DNA of 64,000 nt from Vombatus ursinus (taxonomy: Eukaryota > Chordata > Mammalia > Diprotodontia > Vombatidae), in NCBI RefSeq assembly GCF_900497805.2, contig NW_020954617.1, forward strand, positions 1,566,525 to 1,630,524, given 5' to 3'. A program made the translations under genes and the position numbers. Shown here piece after piece: positions 38,111-50,395 of the stretch (position 1 is its first letter; each line of letters begins with the position of its first letter). The notes under the pieces are model-generated. The model was not told where the DNA came from and searched no databases. It worked only from the letters and a program-made list of their open reading frames with translations.

Positions 38111-38309
38111 CTTGACATTGGATCTTTGACTAGCAAAGTTAGAGAAATAGCAATATGCTATAATATTACTTTACTCTAGTAAAGATCTAAAGCAGAATGC
38201 CAGACTGGGTAGGGATCAGAAAAATACAAAGAGAAGCCACATTAGGTCATCTTTTAAGCTCAAGATCACAAATTTTACTCACAGTCAAGTGACTAGAGCA
38301 GAAACTGTG

Positions 38310-38640
38310 GAAGAGGGGTGGGCCAGGATCTTGGAGCCAGACCCAAGGAGGAAGAACATAGCTGCTGTACTGTCTCCTTAATCCCAAGAAAAAGAACAGG
38401 GCCACATTACTGCAGCTCTAATACCTGAGAGGAGATCCTAGAGTCAGACATCTAGAGCAGAACAAGGCTACAATGACATCACTGTGATCCACAAAAGGAG
38501 ATCCCAAACTTAACCAAAGGAAGAGAACAAGAACTCAGCTCTGGCCATGTGACCCAGAAAGGGGATTTCAGACTCAGCCCAGTGGGGAGGAATAGTGCGA
38601 AGAAAGCAGAGCTGCTTCTCTGAATGCTCAGAGCTTTTCA
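38310..38640. repeat. Degenerate tandem repeat, monomer about 65 bp
   Basis: A 'ggatc...agac...aaggaggaagaaca...gct' theme recurs with starts near 38325, 38431, 38497 and 38561. The last three are spaced 66 and 64 bases. It lies in a G/C-richer block (38280-38745). Possible origins are the promoter-monomer region of an L1-type 5'UTR or an independent minisatellite. Confidence 0.45.
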
Positions 38641-38749
38641 GCTGTTAGGGGTTGAAGGCAGCAACTTTCTACTAGAGCACCATCCAGGTTGAAGCCTAAA
38701 GCTATGTTCCCTAGACTTAAACCAAGGTCAGGACCCTGGAAAGCCCAGT

Positions 38750-38858
38750 TAGTGTGGTATGGTAGAAAGAGGAGTAAACTTGGACCTAGAAGACCTAGAT
38801 TCAAATTGTGGTTCTGACACCTACTAGTTGTATAATCATGGACAGTTCATTTAACCTC
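38750..38858 (+). mobile_element. MIR relic, left part
   Basis: 'gtggtatggtagaaagagg', 'acctagattcaaattgtggttctgac', 'acctactagttgtataatcatgg', interrupted at 38859. Confidence 0.75.
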
Positions 38859-39053
38859 CTATACCCTTTGACCCAGCAACATTACTACTAGGTCTGTTTC
38901 CAAAGATGATTAGGGAAAAAGATGATAAGGAAAAGAACCTATATGTCCTAAAATAACAACTCTCTTTGTGGTGACAAAGAACTGGAAATTGTGGGGATGT
39001 CCATCAATTGGGGAATGGCTGAACAAGATAAAGTATATGATCATAATGGAACC
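38859..39053 (+). mobile_element. L1 ORF2 3' fragment inside MIR
   Basis: 'taccctttgacccagcaac', 'ctctttgtggtgacaaagaactgg', 'ccatcaattggggaatggctgaac' match the ORF2 C-terminal coding region at 33465-33630 and 49865-50025. Neither a 3'UTR nor an A-tail is present. Confidence 0.85.
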
Positions 39054-39150
39054 ATTATCCACCATTAGCCTTCATTTTGTTACCTATAAAATAGGGGTAA
39101 TAATACTTGGAGTATTTAACTCAGGGTAGTTATGAGTATAATGGGGTAAT
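39054..39150 (+). mobile_element. MIR relic, right part
   Basis: 'ccttcattttgttacctataaaataggggtaataata' continues the MIR broken at 38858. Confidence 0.7.
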
Positions 39151-40484
39151 TGATCAATGAGGGCTGAATATAATATTCTCTGTTATCCACTCACATGGAG
39201 ACTTGGTGAGACTACTTGCTGAAATGGGTGATGAAATGACTCTTTCCTTGATTAAAAACATAGACAAGTATCTTCTGGTTCCTGTCCTCTTACTTTGTGG
39301 TGACATAATAAGCCTTTTAATTGTACACTGATCTGAAACTGAATATTTATATAAAAAAGCTTGAATGGACAAAATCTCTCTCTTCCCTGGTAAGGAAGCA
39401 AGGAGAAAGTGAGGAGAAAAAAGAAGTACTCCAAGCTTCTAGCAGGGGCCAGTTGGAAGTGCTTCCATTTATTCACATCCTGGTCTCCATGTCAATGCCT
39501 ATATGTCTTCTGTCTCTGTTGTTTCTCCTCTTTCCTTATCTTAAGTGAATGATTATTGAAGATGAATGGATTAGGTTATGAGCTTAGAAACTTCAAAAGA
39601 TTGAAAGAGATGCCAGAGATCCAGCTCTTGGAGTCCATAGGAAAGTTTGCTGGTAACCACAGTAGTTAAGCCCAATGAGAAGCCAAATCTGAGGAGTGAC
39701 TAGTCATTTTTCCTTTAGTGGAACCTGAAAACTAGAGTAATCAAAAACTAGAATCCTAGGTAAATAATTGCTCCCCTTCTATGGCATCCCCACAAGTGTA
39801 AAGGGTTCAGTGTTTAGTTCACGTAAGACCCTACAAATAGTTAATAAACTCTTGGCTTACCCTCCCAACCACCTTTCACCATGTCATACTGACCAGCCAA
39901 GTCTCTAGAACATGGCTGGCTATTTCTCCCTTCAGGGCTCTAAGGTGCAACCATGATTTTTTTTGTGTGGGGGGGGAATTTTTCTAATGCTATTATTCAT
40001 GAGCCCCCATCAAGTGTAATCCTCTAATATTATTTGACTAGTTAACATTTACAATATCAATTAAATACGAATATTAATTTGCTTTTACAAAGGGATATTT
40101 ACTGAGAAGATACAACAAAAACAAAAATATAAGCACTGCTGAAACTGGGAGCCTATCCCCACTACTAACTCTGTCTTTGGGAAAAGCATACTCAGACTAT
40201 AACTAACAACCATTCATCCTCATCAAGTTCACTTCTGAGTGTGTAACCTAACTAATGAATGACTTGATCCTTGTTTATAGGTCATGATCTCTCAACTGCA
40301 GGGTTGATTCACTGCTGGCCTCAGGGCACAGGTTGTTCCTAAGAGTTGACACCTAACTGGGATCAATTGCTCTGGTTATTCGCAGACTTTAATATGGTCT
40401 CCAATAGCTGGACCTCTGGTGATTCTTCCAACATTACAAGATCCACAGGTATGTGACCTGATCCATCAGTCTTCAATATTCATT
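39151..40484. other. Unassigned sequence
   Basis: About 1.3 kb. Small frames on both strands at 39154-39548 overlap each other and show no domain. A T/G-run lies at 39957-39976. Confidence 0.4.
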
Positions 40485-41028
40485 TGCAAAGAGAATAATA
40501 GTTCACGAGGTACTCAGGAAGCACTAGAACCTCTGGTATAAGGGCTTGCTGGGCCCTTTTCAGGGCTGCTTATCCACCTTGGATGCCCAAGGTTGCCCAG
40601 CCCTCACCTGTGACTCCAAGAAGCTGTAGCATGTGAGCAGTCACATTCTGGTAAAATCATCTTGGCAGATAGGCTAAACTAGGTTGAGGGTAACTGACAG
40701 AACTCAACCCCATCCATGAGTTGGGAGGTTGTCTACCCAAGGCACGTGAAGACTTCCCTGGTGGATGAGAACAATTTGTTCCAATTACCATGAAGGTGGT
40801 TGAAGAAGGCACTTACAGCTTGGTTAAACATTGAAGATGACAAGGTCATCCAGTGCATCCTGGGCCATTGCCAATCATTTTGACTTTTGTCTTGCCACTG
40901 GACTTTGAAGATTCTGGAAGAGAGAGAAAGACTGATGACTTTGTGCAATTCTGTGTCACTTAAATCAAATTCACTCTAAAGACATCACCCTGTGATGTCC
41001 TTGATCCTCTTTGAAAAAAAAAGGACAA
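40485..41028 (+). mobile_element. 0.5-kb dispersed repeat, copy 2
   Basis: Full-length counterpart of 2996-3546, same orientation, same block order, ending 'gacatcaccctgtgatgtcc' and 'ctctttgaaaaaaaaaggacaagc'. The antisense 71-codon frame at 40733-40948 reads through it and is also broken in copy 1, so it is not treated as a gene. Confidence 0.75.
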
Positions 41029-41604
41029 GCATCACCAGCCAAAGAATAGGAAGAAAATAGAGGCCATAAGAACAGAAGAAATATAATTGCTATGCTTTTA
41101 TGGCCACATGGTGACCTAGGAGAGGACATTAGGCAGTAATATCATCAGTACTGGTCACTGCCTCTGTCATGGCACCTCCCACCTCCCATACTAGAGACTC
41201 ACAGCATCTCTTACCCATCCTTGTTTGAGAGTCACCAGAGAACAGAGATTTTTTTTTTAAATTTGTTCTTTTGTTTGTACATTCCATTCCTGCTCAGCAG
41301 CCAATTAAAAAGCTTTTTCTTTTTAAGATGTAGTAAGCTGACAGGAAACAGAGACTATCTTTGTATCTTCTAAATCTGGGAAAGGGCCCTTCTATTACAC
41401 ATTTCTGGAAGCAGGCTTGCCAAGCCTCTGTATTAGCTGATAGTAGGCTGGATACATTGCACATAGCCTCACTGGACAGTGCCAACATTACATGAAAAAA
41501 ATGATTTGTAAAACTTATTGAATTATTTCAATATTAGTGATTCTTACCATTATCTACTTTAAGACCCTATCATTAATGCAAGGTATAGAAATGTGTTTTT
41601 TTTT
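41029..41604. other. Unassigned sequence
   Basis: Nothing recognised. Confidence 0.4.
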
Positions 41605-41990
41605 TTAATAGTGTACCTATTGTGGGAAGTCCCTCTACAACATTTCTAAGAAGTAGTCATTCAGTCTCTCCTTAAACACTTTGAATAATAGGGAACTCAC
41701 TATTTTGCTTGGCATCCCATTCCTACTATTGGATTGTTCTCTTTATTAGGGAATTCATCTTTATTTTAAACAGAAATCCAACCCCTTATAACCTCTACCC
41801 ATTCTGCTCTTTGGAGCCACACAGATTAAGTCTAATTCATTCTCTGCTTGACAGCTCTATAAATATTTAAGTATAACTCTGCTGCTACAGACTTGCCTGT
41901 TTATTGGGATCAGAGTGGAGTGAGAATATTTTGTTATCACTCTCCTACCATGCATATAGCTTTCATTTGCAGATTTTAAAGATGTGGGTT
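41605..41990 (-). mobile_element. CR1/L3 LINE 3' end, reverse orientation
   Basis: 'ttcagtctctccttaaacactttgaat', 'agggaactcactattttg', 'acccattctgctctttggagccacacag', 'attaagtctaattcattctctg' is the reverse complement of the CR1/L3 3' order seen at 1931 and 13865. Confidence 0.65.
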
Positions 41991-42047
41991 TGGACCATGC
42001 AATCCCAGACAGTCATTCAGCCCCTTATGAGAAGGAAATGATATAGG

Positions 42048-42092
42048 CTGTTGTTGTTCGTCCTTCATTTTTAAAGACCAGTGACATCATTT
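42048..42092 (-). mobile_element. 0.5-kb dispersed repeat, short 3' fragment
   Basis: 'tgttgttgttcgtccttcattttta' and 'gaccagtgacatcat' match the reverse complement of the family's last 45 bases. Confidence 0.45.
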
Positions 42093-42683
42093 AGACTGTA
42101 GCTAAGTAAGAACAAGGCACACTGCTGCTGCCTACTTTCCATTAGTCCTAGGATCAGTCTGCCAGTTCAACTCTGCCAACAAGCAAATACCGAGGGGCAG
42201 ATATATCTGGGAGTGAAAATTCAGTATCATGGAGTAAATTAATCTGGATTAGGAAAGCATGTAAGTATCTCAGGGCTCAAGGCTCAGAGAGGTTTAGAGC
42301 CCATGTGACATATCTAGGCAATACCACTAAGGACTGAGCTAGCCAGAAAAAATTCAACTAGCAAAAATTTTGCTTTAGTAAGACTAGCCATAATGGAGGG
42401 AATGAGATAATGAGAGAGAAAAGTTTTCAGGGGCAGATCATGGAAAGACACCCCCAAATTCCCACAAATAAGGAGGAAAATAGCTTTATAATTCAGTTAA
42501 GGAAGTTTTTTCCCTCATATTGGAAGCCAGGGATTGATCAAGTGGCACTTTCTCAGGCCATGGATCAGGGTCAGATTGAAGTAGGATGAGAATGACTAAG
42601 CTGGAGGGCTAAAGGGAAATGGCACTAAGACCTATGTTTTAGTATCTCTAACTGAAGTCTGGAAGGCTCAAATTCTAGCATCA
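42093..42683. other. Unassigned sequence
   Basis: Nothing recognised. Confidence 0.4.
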
Positions 42684-42770
42684 TTGAGTCAATAAACATT
42701 TATTAAGCACCTACTTTGTGTTAGGTGCTGTACTGAATGCTGGCTATATAAAGAAATGCAAAAAATATGG
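42684..42770 (-). mobile_element. L2 3' terminus, reverse orientation
   Basis: 'gtcaataaacatttattaagcacctactttgtgttaggtgctgtac' in pieces is the reverse L2 tail. Confidence 0.8.
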
Positions 42771-42834
42771 TTGAGAAGTAGCAACTCGACCAGCCAAATC
42801 CATGGCATGTGAATAAAAACTGAATTAATAGGAG

Positions 42835-43030
42835 GCTAAGACAACAGCATGGTATAGGGGATAGAGAGCTTGTCAGAATAAGAAAGACTTTTGTTCGAGC
42901 CCTGCCTCCAGAATATACTGACTATCTGTCCCTGAGCCAGTCACTTAACCTCTTAGTGCCCCACATAATTATATAAGATGATAAATTATAGATGTAATTT
43001 CTAATCTGCATCAGCAGAAGAACTTTATTG
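42835..43030 (+). mobile_element. CORE-SINE (THER/MIR-like)
   Basis: 'catggtataggggatagagag', 'cagtcacttaacctcttagtgcc', then 'aatctgcatcagcagaagaac', the 3' module shared with 10394 and 26970. Confidence 0.65.
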
Positions 43031-43054
43031 GGAATTCTCAGGCCTACAGGAATC

Positions 43055-43385
43055 TCGGGTCCTGTCCAGATATTAACATTTAGACTATCCCTCTGCCTTG
43101 ATGGTTTCCTTCTCCCATTGGTGAGTTCCTCCTGGAACTTCCATTTTGTGGAAGGGCTCAGGCTAGCCATTGTTGATTTTTTTCTCTCAGTTTACTTCTG
43201 ATTTTCCATACTTTGCTAGCTCCTACCTCTCTTGTGATTGTCAGCTTCCTTTCATGGGCTGTCTTCCTCCAGTAGAACATATGCCCCTTGAGTACTGGCT
43301 TTGTCTTTCTGCTTGAATTTACCTTTCCAATGCTTATTATGATGTCTGGCACTTAATAAGAGCTTGACAAATACTTGCCAGCTAT
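43055..43385 (+). mobile_element. L2 LINE 3' end
   Basis: 'catatgccccttgagtactgg', 'tgatgtctggcacttaataagagctt', 'gacaaatacttgcc'. The left part is decayed. Confidence 0.6.
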
Positions 43386-43395
43386 TGACTGGAAT

Positions 43396-43424
43396 AAACA
43401 CACACACACACACACACACAACAC
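43396..43424. repeat. (CA)n microsatellite
   Basis: About 13 CA units. Confidence 0.95.
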
Positions 43425-43714
43425 ATATATCTAAGACCTGGTAGATTAGACAGGTGAAAGCTAAGAAGTTTAGGCTGACTGTTCTTGGTGCTGAACTTTA
43501 GTATTAAACTAGAAGAACTTCTGCAGTTTGTTAAACTAAACATTTGTGTGTATTACTCTCTTCCCACCCCCACCCCCAACTCTCCATTATGTGTTTCCTT
43601 TGCAGTGTCTTCTATTAGACCTTTTTTAAAAAACACCTAAAAGATTGGTGTGCTATGACTGAGGACTGTGTTATATCTGGGCCCTCAAACATACTCAGTG
43701 ATTGCCAAGCCTCC

Positions 43715-43850
43715 ACTTCCAATATAATGAAAGTATCACACCCCTTTTATAGACAAGGAAACTAAGATTCATGCAGGCTAAGTGAATTGTCCATGATTAT
43801 ACAACTAGTCAGAGCTAGGTCTAACTTCAGTTCTTTTTCTATTACCTAAC
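43715..43850 (-). mobile_element. MIR relic, reverse orientation
   Basis: 'agacaaggaaactaagattca', 'taagtgaattgtccatgattat', 'caactagtcagagctaggt'. Confidence 0.7.
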
Positions 43851-44227
43851 AAATCATAAAAAAAAAAAAGCTACTTTCCTTTCTCATTCTTCACAGAAAT
43901 GGATGGACTAAGGGCTTGGTTTCTAGAATTCAGGAGTCTCAAAGCCATTGCTCTGGCAGAAATGTATCCAAGACAGCATCTGAATGGCTGCATCATCAAA
44001 CTGACTCCTTACCACCAAGAAAAGCCTGAAATGTAGAAACAGCACCTAAATCCAGGGGTAGAGAAATACAGATATCGTACTGGTCCTCTGGCTACTTTCC
44101 TTTTTCTTTATCTTAAATGTCTCAATTAAATTGTCCTTTACATAAACACAATAGCTCACAATCTAGTTAATCTGTTCTGGGTGTGTCCACTGGCTATCCT
44201 ATAATACAGGATTAATAAACTAGAAAT
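43851..44227. other. Unassigned sequence
   Basis: Nothing recognised; 'aaactagaaat' is repeated just before the L1 that starts at 44228. Confidence 0.4.
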
Positions 44228-44774
44228 AAACTAGAAAAGAGGACAGAGCCAAGATGATGGAAAGAAGCCAGGAAGCTCCTATTCTCTCCCCAGTTTCCCT
44301 CAGAAACAATGCTAAATCAAGCCTCTAAAAGAATTCTGGAGAGACAGAACCCACAAAAAGATGGAGTGAAACAATTTTCCAGGCCAAAATGACTTAGAAG
44401 GACTTCAGGATAGGTCTGTCTCACTTAGATAAAAGATGAGTGTACCACAGAGCAGGTGATGTCCACGCAAGCCAGTGGGAGGCTCTTCGCTACAGCACAG
44501 ATCAGCAACCAAGGTCCCTCAGTCCAGGCTCAGCAGGCCAGCGGCACAGCAGACCAGCTGTGAATCCTCCAGCTTGAGCACAGCAGGCAAACTGCCAGCC
44601 TCAGAATCCAGAGCAGAACAAGTATGACTATGTTGGGCCACACTAGTGCAGTGGGCAAGCCACCAGCCCCAGCGACTCTGGTACAGAAAGCCAGTAACAA
44701 AACCCCTGGCCCTTAGTGCAAGAAGCTTGGGACAGTGCCCACTATACCCCAGGAGCAAAGCTCAATTTTTCAAA

Positions 44775-45790
44775 ATAAGCAAAAAAAGAGTCCTGAACAT
44801 AGAAAGCTATTATGTTGACAGGGAAGATCAAAATACAAACTCAGAAGGGAGCAACAGTGTCAAAATACCTACATGCAAAGCCTCAAAGAGGAATATGAAT
44901 TGATCTCAAGCACAAAAAGTTCTCTTAGAAGAGCTCAAAAGGAATTTTAAAAATCAAGTAAGAGAGAAGGAAGAAAAATTGGGAAAAGAAATGAGAGTTA
45001 TGCAAGGCATTTATGAAAAAAGAGTCAACGACTTGGAAAAGGAAGCACAGAAATTAATTGAAGAAAACAACTGCTTTAAAAGTAGAATTGGCCAAATGGA
45101 AAAGGAGGTACAAAAGCTAACTGAGGAAAATAATTCTTTAACAATTAAAATTGGGCAAGTAATGACTCTATGAGACATCAAGAATCAGTCAAACAAAATC
45201 AAAAGAATGAAAAAATAGAAAATGTAAAATACCTCATTGGAAGAAGAACTGATCTGGGAAATAAATCCAGGAAAGATAATTTAAGAATTATTGGACTACC
45301 TGAAAGCCATGATAAAAAAAAAAAGGTGTGGACAGCATCTTTCAAGAAAATATCAAGGAAAACTGCCCTAATAGCCTGGAACCAGAGAGTAAAGTAGTCA
45401 TTGAAAGAATCCACCAATGACCTCCTGAAAGACATCTCAAAATGAAAACATCAAGGAATATTGTAGCCAATTTCCAGAGTTCCCAGGACAAGGAGAAAAT
45501 ACTGCAAGCAGCCAGAAAGAAATATTTGAAATATCAAGGTGCTACAGTCAGGAATACACAGGACTTAACTTCTACATTAAAGGATCAGAGGACTTGGAAT
45601 ATGATATTCTGGAAGGCAAAGAAGCTTGGATTACAACCAAGAATCAGGGTCTCAGCAAAATTGAGTATAATCTTTCAGGGAAAAAGATGGATATTCAGTG
45701 AAATAAGGGACTTTCAAACTTTCCTCATGAAAAGATCAGAGAAGCACAAAAAAGTAAATAGGAAAGAAAAAAAACACCATGGTATTTAAT
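44775..45790 (+). pseudogene. L1 ORF1 (RNA-binding protein), broken
   Basis: ORF1p coats L1 RNA as a coiled-coil trimer. In pieces of different frame the region shows the charged N-terminal segment ('YYVDREDQNTNSEGSNSVK'), coiled coil with repeated 'DLEKEAQKL(I/T)EENN' and 'QMEKEVQKLTEENNSL' (44979-45173), RRM-type region ('DNLRIIGLPESHDKK') and C-terminal domain ('NFQSSQDKEKILQAARKK', 'QPRIRVSAKLSIIFQGKRW', 45442-45789). Stops after 44903, 45173 and 45397 divide it, so no complete protein is made. The two near-identical coiled-coil heptad blocks are a feature of this subfamily. Confidence 0.88.
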
Positions 45791-46265
45791 AAGGTTAAAC
45801 TGTTTACATCCCTACATGTGAAGATGATATTTGTAGCTCTTAAGAACTGTATGCCTATGAGGGCAGTTAGGAGTATACTTAGACAAAGAGTGTGAGTATA
45901 AGTTGGCTTTGATGTGATGATAAAAAAAATTAAGGGGTGAAAAAAGGATTGTATTGGGAGAAGAGCAAAGGGGGAGGCAGAATGGGATGAATTATATCAC
46001 ATAAAGAGGCATGAAAGACATATTATAGTAGAGGGAAAGAAGAAAGGGTGTGGACATTATTTGAACCTTATTCTCACTGGATTTGTCTCAAAGAGGGAAT
46101 AACATACACACTTAGTTGGGTAAAGAAATTTATATTACTCTATAGGGAAGTAGGAGGGTGCTGATAGAAGGGAGGGTAGATTGAAGGAATTGGTGGTCAA
46201 AAGCAAAAGGATGGGGTGAAAAGAGAGAGAAGGAGAGATAGGAAAGTATAAACAAGGAGAAATAG

Positions 46266-49200
46266 GACTGAGGGAAATACACAGTAATAATAATTGTGAA
46301 TGTGAATGGGATGAAGTCTCCCATAAAATGGAAAAAGATAGCAGAGTGGGTTAAAAACCAGAATCCTATAGTAAGGTGTTTACAAGAAAACACATTTGTA
46401 GCAGAGGCACACACACAGAGCAAAGGTAAAAGGCTGGAGCAGAATCTATTATGCTTCAGCTGAAGTAAAAAAAAAAAAAAGCAGACAAAGCAAAAGCAAA
46501 AATAGATCTAATTAAAAGAGACAAGGAAGGAAACTTGCTAAAAGATGCGGAAACAATGAATTAGTATCAATACTAAACATATATACACCAAGTGATATAG
46601 CATCCAAATTCCTAGAGAAGAAGTTAAGTGAATTACAGGAAGAAATAGCAGAACTATACTAGTAGGGGACCTCAGCCTCACCCTCTCAGAATCAGATAAA
46701 TCTAACCACAAAATAAACAAGAAAGGAATTAAGAGGTAAATAGAATTTTAGAAAAGTTAGATATGATAGACCTAGAGAAAATTGAATGGTGATAGAAAGG
46801 AATATACCTTTTTCTCAGTGATACATGGCACCTACACAAAATTTGACCATGTATTACAGCATAAAACCCTCACAATCCAATGCAGAAAGTCAGAAATATT
46901 AAATGCATCCCTTTAAGATCATGATGTAATAAAAATTACATGCAATAAAGGGTCATGGAAAGACAGGCTAAAAATTAATTGGAAACTAATTAATCTAATC
47001 CTAAAGAATTAGTGGGTCAAATGACAAATCATAGAAACAATCAATAATTTCATCAACGAGATTGACAATAATGAGACAATATACCAAAATTTATGGGATG
47101 TAGCCAAAGTAATACTTAAGGGAAATTTTACATCTCTAAATGTTTACATGAATAAAACAGAGAAAGAGGAGATCAATGAATTGGGCATGCAATTAAAAAA
47201 GCTAGAAAAAGAACAAATTAAAAATCCCCAATGAAAAATTAAATTAGAAATTCTGAAAATGAAAGGAGAGATCAATGAAATTGAAAGTAAGAAAACTCTT
47301 GAACTAATAAATAAAACTAAGAGCTGATTTCATGATGAAACCAATAAAATAAATAAACTTTTGATTAATTAGATTTTTAAAAAAAGAAAGAAGAAAACCA
47401 AATTACCAGTATCAAAAATGAAAAGGGTGAATTCACCACCAATGAAGAGGAGATCATAGTAATAATTAGGAGCTATTTTGCCCTACTGCATGCCAATAAA
47501 ACTGACAATCTAAGTGAAATGGATGAATATTTATGCCTAGATTAACAGGAGAGGAAATAAAATACTTAAATAGCCCCATTTTAGAAAAAAGAAATTGAAC
47601 AAATCATCAATGAACTCCCTAAGAAAAAAAATCTCTAGGACCAGTGTATTTACAAGTGAATTCTACCAAACATTTAAAGAACAATTAATTCCAATACTAT
47701 ATAAACTATTTGGGAAAATAGGTGAAGAAGGAGTCCTACCAAATTCCTTTTATGAAACAAATATTGTGCTGATACCAAAACCAGGAAAAGACAAAACAGA
47801 GAAAGAAAACCATAGATCAATTTACCCAATGAAAATCAATGCAAAAAAATTTAAATAAAATATTAGTGAAGCAATTAAAGCAATTTATCAACAGGATAAT
47901 ACATTATGACCAGGTGGGATTTATATCAGGAATACAGAGCTGGTTCAGCATTAGGAAAACTATTATCATAATTGACCATATCAACAACAAAACCAACAGA
48001 AATCATATGATCATCTCAATAGATGCGGAAAAAGCTTTTGAAAAAATACAGCACCCATTCTTTTTCTTCTTTTTTGGCAATTGGGGTTAAGTGACTTGCC
48101 CAGGGTCACATAGCTAGTAAGTGTCAAGTGCCTGAATCTGGATTTGAACTCAGGTCCTCCTGACTCCAGGGCCAGTGCTGTATCCACTGTGCCACCTAGC
48201 TGGGCCCTATTGCACCCATTTTTATTAAAAATACTAGAGAGCCTAGGAATCAATGGAGTTTTCCTTAAAATGATAAGCAGTTATCTATCTAAAACCATTA
48301 GCAAGCATTATCTCTAATGGGGATAAACTAGAAACTTTACGAATAAGATCAGGGGTGAAATAAGGATGTCCGTTATCATCACTATTATTCAATATTGTAC
48401 TAGAAATGTTAGCTTTAGCAATAAGAGAAGAAAAAGAAATTGAAGGAATTAGAATATGCAATGAAGAGACAAAACTATCACTCCTTGTAGATGATATAAT
48501 GGTATACTTAAAGAATCCTAGAGAATCAACTAAAAACTTTTTTGAAATAATTAACAACTTTAACAAAGTTGCTGGATATAAAATAAATCACCACATAAAT
48601 CACCAGCATTTCTATATATTACCAACAAATCCTAGCAGCAAAAGATAGAGAAATTCCATTTAAAATAACTGTAGACAATATAAAATATTTGGGAGTCTAC
48701 CTGCCAAAACAAACTCTGGAACGATGTGAACACAATTACAAAACACTTCTCACACAAATAAAGTCAGATCTAAACAATTGGAAAAATATCAATTGCTCAT
48801 GTGTAGGCCAAGCTAATGTAATAAAAATGATAATTCTACCTAAATTAATTTACTTTATTCAGTGACATACCAAACTATCAAAACCTTATTTTATGCAGTT
48901 AGAAAAAATAATAACAGAATTCATCTGAAAGAAAAAAAGGTTAAGAATATCAAAGGAATTAATGAAAAAAAAACACACAAAGAAGGTGCCCTAGCTGTAC
49001 CAGATCTCAAACTATATTATACAGTGGCAATCATCAAAATTATTTGGTATTGGCTAAGAAACAGAGGGGTGGATCAGTGGAATAGGGTAGGTACACAAGA
49101 CACAATAATAAATTACTATAGTTATCTACTATTTGATAAACCCAAAGACTCCAGCTTCTGGGATAAGAACTCACTATTTGACAAAAACTGCTGAAAAATG

Positions 49201-50187
49201 GTATGGCAGAAACTAGGAATAGACCAGCATCTCACAATGTATAGCAAGATAAGGTCAAAATGGACACATGACTTAGACATAGAAGCTGATACCCTAAGCA
49301 AATTAGGAGAATAAGGAATAGTTTACCTGTCAGATCTATGGAGAAGGGAAGAATTTATGACCAAACAAGAGATAGAGAACACTATGAAATGCAAAATGGA
49401 TAATTCTGATTACATTAAGTTAAAGATTTTTTGCACAAAACCAATGCAATCAAAATTAGAAGAAAAGCAGAAAACTGAGAAACAATTTTTACAGCCAGTG
49501 TTTCAGATAAAGGTCTCATTTCTAAAATATATAGAGAACTGAGTCAAATTTATAAGAATACAAGTCATTCCCCAATTAATAAATGATCAAAAGATATGAA
49601 CAGGTAGTTTTCAGGTGAAAAAATTAAAGCTATCTATAGTCATATGAAAAAATGCTCTAATTAGAGAAATGCAAATTAAAACAACTCTGAGGCACCATCT
49701 CACACCTATCAGATTGGCTAATATGACAGAAAAGATAAATGGTAAATGTTGGAGAAGATATAGGAAAATTAGAACACTGCTGCATTATTGGAGGAGTTGT
49801 GAACTGATCCAGCCATTCTGGAGAGCAATTTGTAACTATGCCCAAAGGGCAACCAAATTGTGCCTACCCTTTGATTCAGCAACACCACGCATGTCTATAT
49901 CCCTAAGAGATTATTAAAAAGGTATAAGGAACCACATGCACAAAAATATTTATGGCAGCTCTTTTTGTGGTGGCAAAAAATTGAAAATTGAGGGAATGCC
50001 CATCAATTGGGGAATAGCTGAACATAGTACATGTATGTAATGGAAAGCTATTGTGCCAGAAGAAATGATAAGCAGGCAGATTTCAGAAAAACCTGGGAAG
50101 ATTTATATGAACTGATGCTGAGTGAAGTGAGCAGAATCAGAACATTGTACACAGTAACAGCAACACTGTGCAATGATCAATTATGAT
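46266..50187 (+). pseudogene. L1 ORF2, broken and interrupted by a SINE
   Basis: Same order of motifs as copy 1: endonuclease start 'VNVNGMKSPIKW', RT blocks '[22 protein letters not shown]', '[13 protein letters not shown]' (split by the SINE), a catalytic box changed to L-V-D-D (48481-48500) and the C-terminal 'MQIKTTLRHHLTP'. In the endonuclease the serine of S-D-H is a stop. More than ten frame changes or stops are visible, so it is dead. It is clearly more decayed than copy 1, and older or less lucky. Confidence 0.9.
48061..48211 (-). mobile_element. WSINE/WALLSI-type SINE nested in L1 copy 2
   Basis: Reverse-complement SINE from a T-rich stretch (48061-48075), 'ggttaagtgacttgcccaggg', 'catagctagtaagtg', 'ctcaggtcctcctgactccag' to 'gtgccacctagctgg'. 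The target duplication 'gcacccatt' occurs at 48051-48059 and again at 48212-48220, and L1 coding sequence resumes directly after it. The 80-codon antisense frame here is a chimera of SINE and L1. Confidence 0.93.
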
Positions 50188-50395
50188 AGACTCAGCTCTG
50201 CTAAGGAATACAGTAATCCAAGACAATTCCAAAAGACTCATGATGTAATATGCTATCCACATCCAGAGAAAGAACTATGGAGTCTGAATGCAGATTGAAG
50301 CATGTTATTTTCACTTTTTGTTTTTTCTTTCTCATGGTTTTTCCCTTTTGTTCTGATTCTCCTTTCACAACATGACTAATGTGGAAATATTGTTG

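Larger units (their letters stand above)
44228..50395 (+). mobile_element. L1 LINE, copy 2, 5'UTR to partial 3'UTR, broken, with nested SINE
   Basis: About 6.2 kb in the expected L1 order: 5'UTR-like G/C-richer sequence (44228-44770), ORF1 (about 44775-45790), purine-rich spacer (45791-46265), ORF2 (about 46266-50187) and about 210 bases of 3'UTR. Similarity to copy 1 stops at 50395 after 'ctaatgtggaaatattgtt', so about 140 bases of 3'UTR and the tail are missing. No target duplication could be fixed. A SINE sits in the RT region at 48061-48211. Confidence 0.92.

Noticed and set aside
48011-48253. 80-codon minus-strand frame
   Set aside because: It is a chance chimera of the inserted SINE and flanking L1.
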